DNA of 64,000 bases from Bacillus cereus (GTDB lineage: Bacteria; Bacillota; Bacilli; Bacillales; Bacillaceae_G): NCBI RefSeq assembly GCF_025917685.1, contig NZ_CP089518.1:1799001-1863000 (forward strand). The letters run 5' to 3'. The position numbers and the translations under genes are program-made. The notes under the pieces are model-generated. The model made no database searches and was not told the origin of the DNA. It saw only the letters and a list, made by a program, of their open reading frames with translations. Shown piece by piece: positions 25,511 to 34,789 of this stretch (positions are counted from its first letter, which is position 1; every line of letters begins with the position of its first letter).

Positions 25511-27271
25511 ATGGAAGTTGGGAATACAGAAAAGAAAAAAGGAAATTGGAGGCAGTTTTTACGTCTTATTCAAGATACAAATCCACCGAAAGGTATTCTT
25601 ATTTTTGCATTATTAATGAGTTTACTTTCTACTGGAGCGAGTTTGTTTATTCCGATGTTAACAAAAGGATTAGTTGATAATTTTTCGCTTTCTTCAATTA
25701 GTACAGGACAAATTGTTGGGTTAGTCGCATTCTTTATTATGCAAACAATTGCTGCAGGATTGTCAATTTATTTACTGAATTATATTGGACAAAAAATTGT
25801 AGCTGGACTTAGAGAACGATTGTGGAAAAAGGTACTTATTTTACCAGTGTCTTATTATGATCAAAATAGAACTGGAGATACAATTAGTCGTATGACAAAT
25901 GATACAGGTGTTGTTAAAACATTAATTTCTGAGCATTTGTCAAACTTATTAACAGGCGGTATCTCAATTATTGGATCGTTAATTGTATTATTTGTTTTAG
26001 ATTGGAAAATGACAGCATTACTTTTAACGGTTATTCCATTATCTGTACTAATTTTAGTGCCACTTGGACGGAAAATGTATAAGATTTCAAAAGCACTTCA
26101 AGATGAAACAGCTTCTTTTACAAGTGTGTTAACACAGGTGTTATCAGAAATTCGTTTAGTGAAATCTTCAAATACGGAAAAAAGAGAATATGAAACAGGT
26201 AATACAGGTATCCAAAAGTTATTGCAATTTGGTTTGAAAGAAGGAAAAGTGCAAGCGTTAATTTCACCAGTTATGTCGTTTGTTTTAATGGCGTTGCTTG
26301 TTATTATCGTAGGGTATGGTGGAATGCGAGTTTCTAGTGGCGCATTAACAACAGGAGAACTTGTAGCGTTTATTTTATATTTAGTTCAAATTATAATGCC
26401 AATGAGTCAATTATCTATGTTTTTCACACAATTCCAAAAGGCAATTGGTGCAACTGAAAGAATTAATATGATTTTAGAATATGAAGTAGAAGACCATGAA
26501 ACTGGTGTGAAAGTTACAAATGCAAAGCAGTCGATCGTTATTGAAAATGTGAATTTTGAGTATAACGAAGATGAGAAAGTATTGAAAAATATCGATTTCA
26601 CGATTGAATCTGGAAAAGTAACAGCGATTGTAGGACCAAGTGGTAGTGGGAAAACAACTTTATTCTCGCTATTAGAACGTTTTTATGAGCCGACTAATGG
26701 TGTAATAAAATTAGGAGAAGAACCAATTACGGCCTATTCATTACAGTCATGGCGACGTCAAATTGGTTACGTTTCACAAGATAGTCCGTTAATTGATGGA
26801 ACGATTCGTGATAATATTTGCTACGGTGTTGAGAATGAAGTGACGGATGAAGAAATTGAAAAAGTGGCAGCAATGGCATATGTTGATGCGTTTATTCATG
26901 ATTTACCGAGCGGCTACGCAACAGAAGTTGGAGAGCGTGGTGTGAAGCTTTCTGGAGGGCAAAGACAACGAATTGCGATCGCTCGAGCGTTACTACGAAA
27001 TCCGCAAATCCTTATGTTAGATGAAGCGACTTCAAGTCTTGATAGTAAATCCGAATCGGTTGTTCAGAAGGCGTTAAATAACTTAATGAAAGGTAGAACA
27101 ACTTTAGTTATTGCGCATAGACTTTCTACTGTTGTAGATGCAGATAAAATTATCTTTATTGAAAAAGGGAATCTTACAGGAAGTGGCTCACATGATGAGT
27201 TATTACGGACACACGACATGTACCGTGAATTTGCAATGCAACAATTGAAAATTAAAGAAGGAGCATTATAG
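25511..27271 (+). CDS. ABC exporter, fused permease/ATPase (BmrA-like)
   Basis: A 586-residue half-transporter that should homodimerise. Six membrane helices occupy about residues 20-310, then the ATPase: Walker [10 protein letters not shown] near 375, '[17 protein letters not shown]' near 480 and '[12 protein letters not shown]'. Length and sequence style match B. subtilis BmrA, a multidrug exporter; lipid or peptide export is also possible. It is followed after 87 bases by a response regulator and kinase, so the exporter may be a target of that system. Confidence 0.85.
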   Translation: MEVGNTEKKKGNWRQFLRLIQDTNPPKGILIFALLMSLLSTGASLFIPMLTKGLVDNFSLSSISTGQIVGLVAFFIMQTIAAGLSIYLLNYIGQKIVAGLRERLWKKVLILPVSYYDQNRTGDTISRMTNDTGVVKTLISEHLSNLLTGGISIIGSLIVLFVLDWKMTALLLTVIPLSVLILVPLGRKMYKISKALQDETASFTSVLTQVLSEIRLVKSSNTEKREYETGNTGIQKLLQFGLKEGKVQALISPVMSFVLMALLVIIVGYGGMRVSSGALTTGELVAFILYLVQIIMPMSQLSMFFTQFQKAIGATERINMILEYEVEDHETGVKVTNAKQSIVIENVNFEYNEDEKVLKNIDFTIESGKVTAIVGPSGSGKTTLFSLLERFYEPTNGVIKLGEEPITAYSLQSWRRQIGYVSQDSPLIDGTIRDNICYGVENEVTDEEIEKVAAMAYVDAFIHDLPSGYATEVGERGVKLSGGQRQRIAIARALLRNPQILMLDEATSSLDSKSESVVQKALNNLMKGRTTLVIAHRLSTVVDADKIIFIEKGNLTGSGSHDELLRTHDMYREFAMQQLKIKEGAL

Positions 27272-27277
27272 AATGAA

Positions 27278-27310
27278 AACAATCAGTGGGGGGACACTTC
27301 ACTGATTGTT
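27278..27310 (+). repeat. AATCAGTG palindrome between exporter and regulator
   Basis: AACAATCAGTG and CACTGATTGTT form an 11-bp stem with an 11-base loop rich in G. It is a relative of the AATCAGTGGG elements at 41609 and 58766. With only AATTTT behind it, it may stop transcription partially before the two-component genes. Confidence 0.65.
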
Positions 27311-27357
27311 AATTTTAGAGTGCTAAAAAGTATGTTAAGCAGAAAGGGGATGATTCC

Positions 27358-28035
27358 TTGATACCTAAAATATTAATTGTAGATGATGATCCGCACATTA
27401 GAGAACTTGTTTCTGTATTTTTGGAACGAGAAGGTTTTCAAACATATGAGGCTGTTGATGGATTAGATGCTCTTCGAAGAATAGAAGAAGTGAAAGTTGA
27501 TATGGCGATTCTTGATATTATGATGCCAAATATGGATGGGTTTGATTTATGCTATGAATTAAGAAAATACTATGATATACCGATTCTTATGTTAACTGCT
27601 AAAGGTGAAACATCTCAAAAGATAAAAGGGTTTCACCTCGGAACAGATGATTATCTTGTAAAACCATTTGATCCTTTAGAATTAGTTGTGAGAGTGAAGG
27701 CATTGTTGAAACGTTATCAAATTACAGTATCGCAATCTATTCAAGTTGGGAATGTACTGTTAAATCGTAAAACATTTGAAGTTAACGCCGGAGAACAAAC
27801 GGTGACGTTGCCGTTAAAAGAATTTGAATTACTCTTTACATTAGGATCTAAAGCGGGAAGAACTTGTTCAAGAGAGCAATTAATAGAAGATGTATGGGGA
27901 TATGATTTTGAAGGGAATGAACGCACGCTAGACGTTCATATTAATCGATTGCGTGAAAAGTTTCAAGAAGAGTTATCGAAGTTTAGTATAAGGACGATAA
28001 GGGGCTTAGGGTATCGCTTAGAGGTAAGTAAATGA
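27358..28035 (+). CDS. Response regulator, OmpR/PhoB family
   Basis: A 225-residue regulator. The receiver domain (1-115) has acidic pocket Asp9-Asp11, phosphoacceptor Asp53 ('AILDIMMP') and Lys in 'DYLVKPF'. The C-terminal winged helix (about 130-222) ends 'TIRGLGYRLE'. The start is TTG 27358, with AAAGGGGA 7 bases upstream; no in-frame ATG fits. It overlaps the kinase gene by 4 bases. The sequence recalls HssR, but no hrtAB pair is adjacent, so I leave it unnamed. Confidence 0.9.
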   Translation: MIPKILIVDDDPHIRELVSVFLEREGFQTYEAVDGLDALRRIEEVKVDMAILDIMMPNMDGFDLCYELRKYYDIPILMLTAKGETSQKIKGFHLGTDDYLVKPFDPLELVVRVKALLKRYQITVSQSIQVGNVLLNRKTFEVNAGEQTVTLPLKEFELLFTLGSKAGRTCSREQLIEDVWGYDFEGNERTLDVHINRLREKFQEELSKFSIRTIRGLGYRLEVSK

Positions 28036-29105
28036 GAAAAAGAGAAAGAATGAGTAAGATGAAGATGTTAAAAGTAATGGGGGCGATAGTAGCGCTCTTT
28101 ACTTTTCTTACTATAATTTGGTCTATAGCCTTTTTTGTATCGTCTAGTGTCATGAAAGCTCTGGAAATAAACGTATCGCCTTTTATTACTTTTCTAATTA
28201 GTGATATGGTTGGCTTTGTTTTTATTGTTCTTATTTGGACATTAATCGGGATTTTAATGAGACCGAAGCGAGAGGCAATGATTTGGACTATTATTGAACC
28301 GATACAAAAAATTGCAAAAGGAGATTTCTCTGTAAAAATACGAAATGAAGAAAAGTATGATGGAGAAATTGGTGTACTCGTAAAGAGTATCAATGATATG
28401 ACAGATGAACTGAACGCAATGGAGAAACTGCGCCAGGAATTTGTATCGAATGTTTCTCATGAAATACAGTCACCATTAACTTCTATAAAAGGGTTTGCTA
28501 GAGCGCTGCAAGATAATAATCTTTCTGAGGAAAAAAGAAAGCACTATCTTACCATTATTGAAACTGAAACAACGAGATTATCTAAACTGAGTCAAAATCT
28601 ATTAAAGCTAACACTTTTAGAATCAGAAGAGTATACACCAGAAAGAGTGAGTTATCGATTAGATCAACAGTTAAAGCAAATTGTATTAAATAGTGAACCG
28701 CTGTGGGCTGAAAAAGAAATTGAGTTAGACCTTGATTTAGAAAAAGTGCAAATTACTGCCGACCAAGAAAGTGTGAGTCAAGTATGGATCAATTTAATTC
28801 ATAATAGTATTAAATTTACTCCAAGTGGTGGTACGATTACAATCCAATTAAAAGAACATAAGGAATTCCTAGAAGTAAGTATTCATGATACGGGAATTGG
28901 TATATCAGAAGAGCAGAAGCAACATGTTTTTGAGCGTTTTTATAAAGCCGATTCTTCACGAAACCGTGCTTATGGAGGAAGTGGCTTAGGTTTAGCAATT
29001 GTAAAAAAAGTACTCGACCTTCATAATGGAGAAATAAAAGTCGAGAGTGAGGAAGGGAATGGTACAAAATTTATTGTGCGTATTCCTAAATATGAAGAGA
29101 AGTAG
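28032..29105 (+). CDS. Sensor histidine kinase
   Basis: A 357-residue kinase with two membrane helices (about 13-38 and 52-76) and a very short outer loop of roughly 13 residues, so the signal is probably sensed within or at the membrane. HAMP follows (80-130), then HisKA with His143 in 'VSHEIQSPLTSIKG' (Q-S replaces the common R-T) and the HATPase_c domain ('NLIHNSIKFT', 'DTGIGI', 'GGSGLGLAIVKK'). It partners the preceding regulator. The intramembrane-sensing architecture is typical of envelope-stress kinases beside ABC exporters. Confidence 0.9.
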   Translation: MRKRERMSKMKMLKVMGAIVALFTFLTIIWSIAFFVSSSVMKALEINVSPFITFLISDMVGFVFIVLIWTLIGILMRPKREAMIWTIIEPIQKIAKGDFSVKIRNEEKYDGEIGVLVKSINDMTDELNAMEKLRQEFVSNVSHEIQSPLTSIKGFARALQDNNLSEEKRKHYLTIIETETTRLSKLSQNLLKLTLLESEEYTPERVSYRLDQQLKQIVLNSEPLWAEKEIELDLDLEKVQITADQESVSQVWINLIHNSIKFTPSGGTITIQLKEHKEFLEVSIHDTGIGISEEQKQHVFERFYKADSSRNRAYGGSGLGLAIVKKVLDLHNGEIKVESEEGNGTKFIVRIPKYEEK

Positions 29106-29137
29106 TGTTAGGAGGAAAGATTTCTAACACTATTTTT
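29103..29137 (+). terminator. Terminator after kinase
   Basis: TAGTGTTAG pairs with CTAACACTA (9 bp), followed by TTTTT. Confidence 0.85.
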
Positions 29138-29274
29138 CTTTAAAAATGTATATATAGCTACTATGGTTACCTATAAGTAACCTACGCACATGAAAGTGCA
29201 TCATTGCCTTTTTTCATAAACATAGATACACTTTTAATATAATAAACAACTGAGATGATTAAGGAGTGTTATAC

Positions 29275-29994
29275 TTGGCAGAATTATTACAAGGTAAAAA
29301 TGCTTTAATTACAGGAGCAGGTAGAGGGATTGGTCGCGCTGTAGCAATCGCATTAGCGAAAGAGGGCGTAAATGTAGGTCTTTTAGCTCGTTCAGAAGAA
29401 AACTTAAAAGCAGTTGCGAAAGAAGTGGAAGCAGAAGGCGTAAAAGCTGTTATTGCCACTGCTGACGTATCTTCATATGAAGAAGTAACGACTGCAATTG
29501 AAACTTTAAAAAATGGTTTAGGATCTATCGATATTTTAATTAATAACGCTGGTATTTCTAAATTCGGTAAGTTTTTAGAACTAGAAGTTGCTGATTGGGA
29601 AAAAATCATTCAAGTAAACTTAATGGGTGTATACTATGCAACTCGCGCCGCTTTACCAAGCATGATTGAACAACAATCTGGTGATATTATTAACATTTCA
29701 TCTACAGCAGGACAAAAAGGCGCGCCTGTAACAAGTGCATATAGTGCTTCTAAATTTGGTGTTCTTGGCTTAACAGAATCGTTAGCGATGGAAGTTCGTA
29801 AACATAACATTCGTGTAACGGCTTTAACTCCAAGTACAGTAGCGACTGATATGGCTGTAGATTTAGGGTTAACTGATGGAAATCCTGATAAAGTAATGCA
29901 AGCAGAAGATATTGCAGAATTTATCGTAGCACAGCTGAAATTAAATAAACGTACATTTATTAAATCAGCAGGACTTTGGTCTACTAATCCGTAA
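29275..29994 (+). CDS. Short-chain dehydrogenase/reductase (FabG-like)
   Basis: A 239-residue classical SDR. The NAD(P) motif TGAGRGIG lies at residues 13-20, NNAG near 89, and the catalytic Ser/Tyr/Lys set in '[23 protein letters not shown]'. It is close to 3-oxoacyl-ACP reductase FabG but stands alone, away from fatty acid genes, so the natural substrate is open. The start is TTG 29275 with AAGGAG 8 bases upstream; GTG 29266 overlaps that site. Confidence 0.85.
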   Translation: MAELLQGKNALITGAGRGIGRAVAIALAKEGVNVGLLARSEENLKAVAKEVEAEGVKAVIATADVSSYEEVTTAIETLKNGLGSIDILINNAGISKFGKFLELEVADWEKIIQVNLMGVYYATRAALPSMIEQQSGDIINISSTAGQKGAPVTSAYSASKFGVLGLTESLAMEVRKHNIRVTALTPSTVATDMAVDLGLTDGNPDKVMQAEDIAEFIVAQLKLNKRTFIKSAGLWSTNP

Positions 29995-30011
29995 GGGCTA
30001 CATTTATCAAC

Positions 30012-30060
30012 AAAGAAGGGACATCTATTCTGTAATGGAGTGGATGTCCCTTCTTTATTT
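30012..30060 (+). terminator. Terminator after SDR gene
   Basis: AAAGAAGGGACATC pairs with GATGTCCCTTCTTT, a perfect 14-bp stem with a 17-base loop, followed by TATTTTT. Confidence 0.85.
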
Positions 30061-30142
30061 TTGTGTGTGAAACGAAATTTTCGGTATAATCAAGTGTGAA
30101 TGGTAGAAAAGGATAAAAAAACTTTAAGGGGATGGTATTTAC

Positions 30143-30814
30143 ATGAGTACGATTGAGAAATGGACGGCTGTTGATCAATATATGAGTGATGTATTAATAC
30201 CGAAAGATTCTACATTAGAAGAAGTCCTTCAAGCAAACGCTGCAGCTAATTTGCCAACACATGATGTATCGCCAACGCAAGGGAAGTTTTTGCAACTATT
30301 AGTACAAATTCAAGGAGCTCGTAACATTTTAGAGATTGGTACTTTAGGTGGATATAGCACGATATGGCTTGCAAGAGCATTGCCATCTGGAGGTCGAGTT
30401 GTTACATTGGAAGCAAGTGAAAAGCATGCCGAAATTGCACGTAGCAATATTGAACGTGCCAATTTGAATGATAAAATTGAAATACGAACAGGATTAGCAC
30501 TACATTCTTTACAGCAAATAGAAAATGAGAAGTATGAACCATTTGATTTTATTTTCATAGATGCAGATAAACAAAATAACCCTGCTTATTTTGAATGGGC
30601 ACTGAAACTATCACGCCCTGGTACCGTAATTATTGGGGATAACGTAGTACGTGAAGGTGAAGTAATTGACAATACTAACAGCGATCCTCGTGTACAAGGG
30701 ATACGTCGTTTCTATGAATTGATAGCTGCAGAACCGCGTGTAAGTGCTACAGCGCTTCAAACTGTCGGAAGTAAAGGGTATGATGGATTTATAATGGCAG
30801 TCGTAAAAGAGTGA
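30143..30814 (+). CDS. O-methyltransferase, class I SAM-dependent
   Basis: A 223-residue protein of the catechol/caffeoyl-CoA O-methyltransferase family (Methyltransf_3). The SAM-binding motif is 'NILEIGTLGGYSTIWLARALP' (about residues 61-81), then 'VVTLEASEKHAEIA' and 'DFIFIDADKQNN' with the metal-binding aspartate; 'IIGDNVVREGEV' follows. It transfers methyl groups to catechol-like hydroxyls. It is followed at once by a leader region that belongs to the next gene. Confidence 0.88.
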   Translation: MSTIEKWTAVDQYMSDVLIPKDSTLEEVLQANAAANLPTHDVSPTQGKFLQLLVQIQGARNILEIGTLGGYSTIWLARALPSGGRVVTLEASEKHAEIARSNIERANLNDKIEIRTGLALHSLQQIENEKYEPFDFIFIDADKQNNPAYFEWALKLSRPGTVIIGDNVVREGEVIDNTNSDPRVQGIRRFYELIAAEPRVSATALQTVGSKGYDGFIMAVVKE

Positions 30815-30817
30815 TGT

Positions 30818-30937
30818 GAGGAGGTAAAAGGGATGAAAAAGAAATTTCAAAAATTATAACATGTATCTTGTGTAACACAGCTAGCTCGTGGACCTCCAAC
30901 ATACATAAAAATATAAGTTTATATAAAAATTGGAGGT
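30818..30937 (+). promoter_or_regulatory. Putative translational attenuator before AadK-like gene
   Basis: GAGGAGGT (30818-30825) is the ribosome binding site of an 8-codon leader. ACCTCCAA (30892-30899) can pair with either GGAGGT of that site or with TTGGAGGT (30930-30937), which contains the ribosome binding site of the resistance-like gene at 30947. The loop between the last two arms contains its own small inverted repeat (ATATAA-GT-TTATAT, 30911-30924). Leader peptide plus alternative SD sequestration is the layout of cat/erm-type attenuators. Function is inference. Confidence 0.5.
30833..30859 (+). CDS. Putative 8-codon leader peptide MKKKFQKL
   Basis: The ATG at 30833 lies 8 bases after AGGAGG and the ORF ends TAA at 30859. 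It is far too short to be judged by composition. Its support is the very strong ribosome binding site and its position ahead of the complementary arms that can hide the next gene's start region. Confidence 0.45.
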   Translation: MKKKFQKL

Positions 30938-30946
30938 TAGGAATAG

Positions 30947-31819
30947 ATGAGAACTGAAAAAGAAATGTTAGACTTAATTGTTAATACAGCAAATGAGGAT
31001 GAAAGAATTCGAGCAGTCATCATGAATGGATCACGTGTAAATCCAAATGTGAAAAGAGATTGTTTTCAAGATTATGATATTATATATGTTGTAAAAGATA
31101 TCCAATCTTTTACGTCTAATCATAATTGGATTCAAAGATTTGGAGAGATAATGATTGTACAAATGCCGGAAGAAATGTCATTAATTCCAGCAGATGAAGA
31201 CGGGAAATTTCCGTACTTAATGCAGTTTATGGATGGGAACCGAATCGATTTAACGTTAGTTCCGGTTGATTTGATACATACATTCGTTGGACAAGATAGT
31301 TTAAGTAAACTACTTCTTGATAAAGATGATTGTATTGGAGAATTTTCTATAGCAAGTGATAAGGATTACTTAATAAAAAAGCCTACAGAAAAAGAGTTTT
31401 TAGATTGCTGTAATGAATTTTGGTGGTGTAGTACGAATATCGCAAAAGGGTTATGGAGAGAGGAACTTTCTTATGCAAAAGGGATGCTTGAAGGGCCAGT
31501 ACGAGATATGTTAATCGTAATGCTAGAATGGCATATTGGTATGAAAACAGACTTTACAGTTAATGCAGGGAAGTTTGGTAAGCATTTCGAGCAATATTTT
31601 GAAAAAGATATATGGCAACAATTTAAGAGGACCTTTTCTAATGCTGAATATGAAAACATATGGGAGTCATTCTTTGTAATGGGAGATTTATTTAGGGAAG
31701 CTGCGAATGAAATTGCTAGCACTTATGGTTATCAATATCCGCAAGATGATGATGACAAAGTGACGAGCTATTTAAAACATGTGAAAGCTTTGCCGAAAGA
31801 TAGTACAACGATATATTAA
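30947..31819 (+). CDS. Aminoglycoside 6-adenylyltransferase (AadK-like)
   Basis: A 290-residue nucleotidyltransferase of the ANT(6)/AadK family. The N-terminal motif 'VIMNGSRVNPNVKRDCFQDYDIIYVV' carries the G-S-R and D-x-D metal-binding residues, and 'FMDGNRIDLTLVPV' supplies the third acidic position. AadK enzymes transfer AMP from ATP to the 6-hydroxyl of streptomycin. Activity on streptomycin here is inferred from the family. The upstream leader could make expression drug-inducible. It is followed by its own terminator. Confidence 0.85.
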   Translation: MRTEKEMLDLIVNTANEDERIRAVIMNGSRVNPNVKRDCFQDYDIIYVVKDIQSFTSNHNWIQRFGEIMIVQMPEEMSLIPADEDGKFPYLMQFMDGNRIDLTLVPVDLIHTFVGQDSLSKLLLDKDDCIGEFSIASDKDYLIKKPTEKEFLDCCNEFWWCSTNIAKGLWREELSYAKGMLEGPVRDMLIVMLEWHIGMKTDFTVNAGKFGKHFEQYFEKDIWQQFKRTFSNAEYENIWESFFVMGDLFREAANEIASTYGYQYPQDDDDKVTSYLKHVKALPKDSTTIY

Positions 31820-31832
31820 TTGTATAAAGTAG

Positions 31833-31867
31833 TAAGACTGTCCTAATTATGGACAGTCTTATTTTTG
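31833..31867 (+). terminator. Terminator after AadK-like gene
   Basis: TAAGACTGTCC pairs with GGACAGTCTTA (11 bp, 7-base loop), then TTTTT. Confidence 0.88.
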
Positions 31868-31936
31868 TTCATGAATAAGAATTTCTCTAACAAAGTGCAG
31901 CTGAATCACATATGAAATTTTAGGGAGGTTTTTATC

Positions 31937-32767
31937 ATGTATTATTTTTATTCACCAGAGATGTTCGTTCCATTTCAATGGGGATTAGAGCGAAATGTTT
32001 CGTATGCTTATATGCCATATAACTCATTTTATTATGGAGACTATATAAGCTCATTGCCATACGCTTTACATGTTTCTCAAAATTATGAAGTCCATATGAA
32101 AGAAAAGGATCGTGGGTCATGGACACCGTTTTCGTGGGCCGAAAAATATGCGTATGCATTTTCAGGTCCATATAATAAAGCGGAAGTAGCTCTTACATTT
32201 GATGATGGACCAGATTTAGTATTTACGCCAAAAATTTTAGATAAGTTAAAACAACATAATGTAAAAGCTACTTTTTTTCTGCTTGGTGAAAATGCAGAAA
32301 GGTATCCGAATGTAGTAAAGCGTATCGCTAATGAAGGGCATGTAATTGGTAATCATACGTATAACCATCCGAATTTAGCGAAAGTAAATGAGGCTGAGTA
32401 CCGTAATCAAATTATAAAAACGGAAGAAATATTAAATCGTTTAGCTGGTTATGCACCTAAATTTATACGTCCGCCGTATGGTGAAATACTTGAAAATCAA
32501 TTGAAATGGGCAACGGAGAAAAATTTTATGATTGTACAGTGGAGTGTTGATACGGTTGATTGGAAAGGTGTAAGTGCTGATACGATTACAAATAATGTGT
32601 TAGGGAATTCATTTCCAGGTAGTGTCATACTTCAGCATTCAACTCCAGGCGGACATTTGCAAGGATCTGTAGATGCACTAGACAAAATCATTCCGCAGTT
32701 AAAAATGAAAGGGGCTCGGTTTGTAACGCTTCCAAGTATGTTCCAGACATCGAAAGAAAGAAAGTGA
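31937..32767 (+). CDS. Polysaccharide (peptidoglycan GlcNAc) deacetylase, BC1960/BA1961-like
   Basis: A 276-residue NodB-domain protein. Motif 1 is TFDDGP with Asp89-Asp90, motif 2 is HTYNH (His140, His144, metal ligands), motif 3 is RPPYG near 178, motif 4 is 'DTVDWKG' and motif 5 'VILQHS' supplies the catalytic histidine. The aromatic N-terminal 70 residues ('MYYFYSPEMFVPFQWG') lack a classic signal peptide. It matches the B. cereus group deacetylase known as BC1960 in strain ATCC 14579. It removes acetyl groups from wall N-acetylglucosamine, which lowers lysozyme sensitivity. Confidence 0.85.
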   Translation: MYYFYSPEMFVPFQWGLERNVSYAYMPYNSFYYGDYISSLPYALHVSQNYEVHMKEKDRGSWTPFSWAEKYAYAFSGPYNKAEVALTFDDGPDLVFTPKILDKLKQHNVKATFFLLGENAERYPNVVKRIANEGHVIGNHTYNHPNLAKVNEAEYRNQIIKTEEILNRLAGYAPKFIRPPYGEILENQLKWATEKNFMIVQWSVDTVDWKGVSADTITNNVLGNSFPGSVILQHSTPGGHLQGSVDALDKIIPQLKMKGARFVTLPSMFQTSKERK

Positions 32768-32835
32768 ATGTGTTATCAATTGGGAAATTTAGGGTTATGT
32801 CGTATAATGAAAGTGTAGGTTAGGAGGGGATATAA

Positions 32836-33177
32836 TTGATTGATGCACTAGTAAACATAGGAATGAGCATATTGATTGGTGTTATATTTATACTTGCTGC
32901 ACTTATACTTCAAAAAAGTCCACCGACAGATATTAACGCGGCATATGGTTATCGTACGAAGCGATCTATGAAAAATAAGGAACTATGGGATGCGGGTAAT
33001 AGGTATAGTGCGGAAGTGATGAAACAAAATGGTTTCATCATGATGTTAATTGGAAGTGTTATTAGTATACTGTTTAGATATCCGCATACAATGATAGCGG
33101 TTATGATTGTTATGCTGTTGTTAATTATTCGCTTATTTATACAAGTAGAGAAAAGGTTGAAGCTCCTTGAACAATGA
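32836..33177 (+). CDS. SdpI-family small membrane protein
   Basis: A 113-residue protein with three hydrophobic segments (about 5-27, 66-80 and 84-103). The 'INAAYGYRTKRSMKNKELWDAGNRYSAE' loop is typical of SdpI/YhfL-type proteins. SdpI proper is the immunity protein and signal receptor for the SdpC toxin, but short solo members like this have no proven role. The start is TTG 32836, with AGGAGGGG 6 bases upstream. Confidence 0.78.
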   Translation: MIDALVNIGMSILIGVIFILAALILQKSPPTDINAAYGYRTKRSMKNKELWDAGNRYSAEVMKQNGFIMMLIGSVISILFRYPHTMIAVMIVMLLLIIRLFIQVEKRLKLLEQ

Positions 33178-33181
33178 TGAT

Positions 33182-33232
33182 AAATAAAATAGGACTCCCC
33201 GGATATTATAAGCTAGGGGTCCTATTTTATTT
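33182..33232. terminator. Bidirectional terminator, SdpI-like / Nudix
   Basis: AAATAAAATAGGAC(T)CCCC pairs with GGGGTCCTATTTTATTT with one bulge. It lies between convergent genes; its right arm overlaps the Nudix stop. Confidence 0.85.
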
Positions 33233-33839
33233 ATAAACTATTATTTTTTAGTAATTCTTTTCCTTGTTCTATAACAAATTCGTAGTATTGAAGGTCATAA
33301 GGGTAAATATCTTCAAATGTTATTGTAATCAGTTTATTGCTCAAAACAGAAATAGCCGTAAAAGATGAAATCTCTCTTTTTAATAGTTGTAGAAAAGAAG
33401 TTGCGTGTATTTTCATCACATCGTCTACTTCTTCACCTGGTGTAAAAGGTAGAGGTTGTATTACATTGTGAAAATACATATGACAAAATTCGCGATCAGT
33501 AAGATTAGAAATTTCATAATCTATTTTAAAGATTCCTTTGTATGCTAAATCAGTAGTTTGAAAAGAAAGCCCTAATTCTTCTTCAATTTCACGAAGACCG
33601 CCAATTTCTACTTCTTCATCATGCATAATGTGCCCAGCTGAAGTAATATCCCATATATTTGGAGCTTCTTTTTTATTTTTAGAGCGTAATTGGAAATATA
33701 AAAACATATCTTCATCATCTTTTTCTACAAACCAGCAATGGAATGTTTCGTGCCAATCACCGTCACGATGCACTTCATCACGTAATTTCTTTCCAAGTGT
33801 ATTTTTTTCAGAATCAAATATCGTTAACCACTCTGTCAT
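33231..33839 (-). CDS. Nudix hydrolase
   Basis: A 202-residue Nudix protein. The box is complete: Gly, five residues, Glu, seven residues, then REIEEELGL, starting at 'AGHIMHDEEVEIGG'. The N-terminal 'TIFDSEKNTLGKKLRDEVHRDGDWHETFHCWFV' matches IDI-like Nudix proteins such as YfcD. The ATG at 33839 has AAAGGGG upstream; the reading frame extends further (to 33995) but that part overlaps the opposite gene and lacks a site. Substrate unknown. Confidence 0.85.
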   Translation of the reverse strand: MTEWLTIFDSEKNTLGKKLRDEVHRDGDWHETFHCWFVEKDDEDMFLYFQLRSKNKKEAPNIWDITSAGHIMHDEEVEIGGLREIEEELGLSFQTTDLAYKGIFKIDYEISNLTDREFCHMYFHNVIQPLPFTPGEEVDDVMKIHATSFLQLLKREISSFTAISVLSNKLITITFEDIYPYDLQYYEFVIEQGKELLKNNSL

Positions 33840-33919
33840 TTTAATTCCCCTTTCTGCAAATTTTATTATACAATATTGTATTGAATTTTGGGAAAATAAA
33901 GAAGAAGGAGTGGCTATAA

Positions 33920-34558
33920 GTGGAGATAGAGAATAAGGAAATAAAATCAATAATTTCAACTGAGGAAGAATTAAGACAAATATTGGGGCAACCAAGTGAG
34001 CGGGCTTTGAAAAAAGTTATTTCATCACTTGATCATCATTGTGTAGATTTTCTGTCTAAATCTCCTTTTCTAGTATTATCTACTGCAAATAAATTAGGAG
34101 AGTGTGATGCTTCGCCGAGAGGGGATGCACCTGGATTTGTATATATATTAAATAATAATAAAATTATCATTCCAGAAAGACCGGGCAATCGTCGGATAGA
34201 CTCCATTTTGAATATTATTTCAAATCCACGCGTAGGGCTAATCTTTGTTATTCCTGGTCTTGGGGAGACACTCCGAATAAACGGTAAAGCATATATTACA
34301 AACGATGAAGAAATTTTGAAAGAAATGCAGGCGAATGGACGTAATCCGTTACTTGGAATTGTTGTTGAGATAGAGGAGTGCTATATCCATTGTGCAAAAG
34401 CTTTTATACGTTCAAAAATGTGGGATCCAGAATCGTGGTTAAATAAAAAAGAGTTACCTTCAGCAGCGAAGATGTTACTGGAGCATGCGAAAGTGAATGC
34501 TTCAGAAGAGGACGTTGCACGTTCTTTAGAAGAAAGTTATACGAAAAGATTGTATTAA
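33920..34558 (+). CDS. Pyridoxamine 5'-phosphate oxidase family, FMN-binding (DR2398-type)
   Basis: A 212-residue split-barrel flavoprotein. 'FLVLSTANKLGECDASPRGDAPGFV' and 'IPERPGNRRIDSILNIISNPRVGLIFVIPGLGETLRINGKA' are the PPOX-family FMN-binding stretches, closest to the MSMEG_1061/DR2398 subgroup. Its reductase substrate is unknown. The GTG start at 33920 has AAGGAG 9 bases upstream. It is divergent from the Nudix gene with an 80-base gap. Confidence 0.8.
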   Translation: MEIENKEIKSIISTEEELRQILGQPSERALKKVISSLDHHCVDFLSKSPFLVLSTANKLGECDASPRGDAPGFVYILNNNKIIIPERPGNRRIDSILNIISNPRVGLIFVIPGLGETLRINGKAYITNDEEILKEMQANGRNPLLGIVVEIEECYIHCAKAFIRSKMWDPESWLNKKELPSAAKMLLEHAKVNASEEDVARSLEESYTKRLY

Positions 34559-34742
34559 AAAATTCTTTATTGATATAGTTTTAGAAAGTAGAGATCTTCT
34601 CGTTTTAAAATGGAATATTTATATATGAACTGTTGATTTGCAAGCTAGTAAATTGCAAAAAAAGTAATAAGAGCAGTCATTGTAAAATGTTATTGTGAAA
34701 TATAATGAAAAATTATCTTTAAAATAGTGAGTAAAAATAGGC

Positions 34743-34771
34743 TTGCTTTTTAAAATTTTCATAACTATAAT
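34743..34771 (+). promoter_or_regulatory. Sigma-A-type promoter of first T-box unit
   Basis: TTGCTT, 17 bases, TATAAT, about 20 bases before the first conserved leader bases (AACGAAAAAGTAACGATAAGGA). Confidence 0.7.
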
Positions 34772-34789
34772 AAGTTAACAAATAGACAT

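Noticed and set aside
27358..29105. Naming the two-component pair HssRS
   Set aside because: The receiver resembles HssR, but the haem exporter pair hrtAB is absent and the kinase lacks the expected outer domain.
33628..33936. 102-codon plus-strand frame over the Nudix gene
   Set aside because: The Nudix box on the minus strand is complete and has its own ribosome site; this frame has neither.
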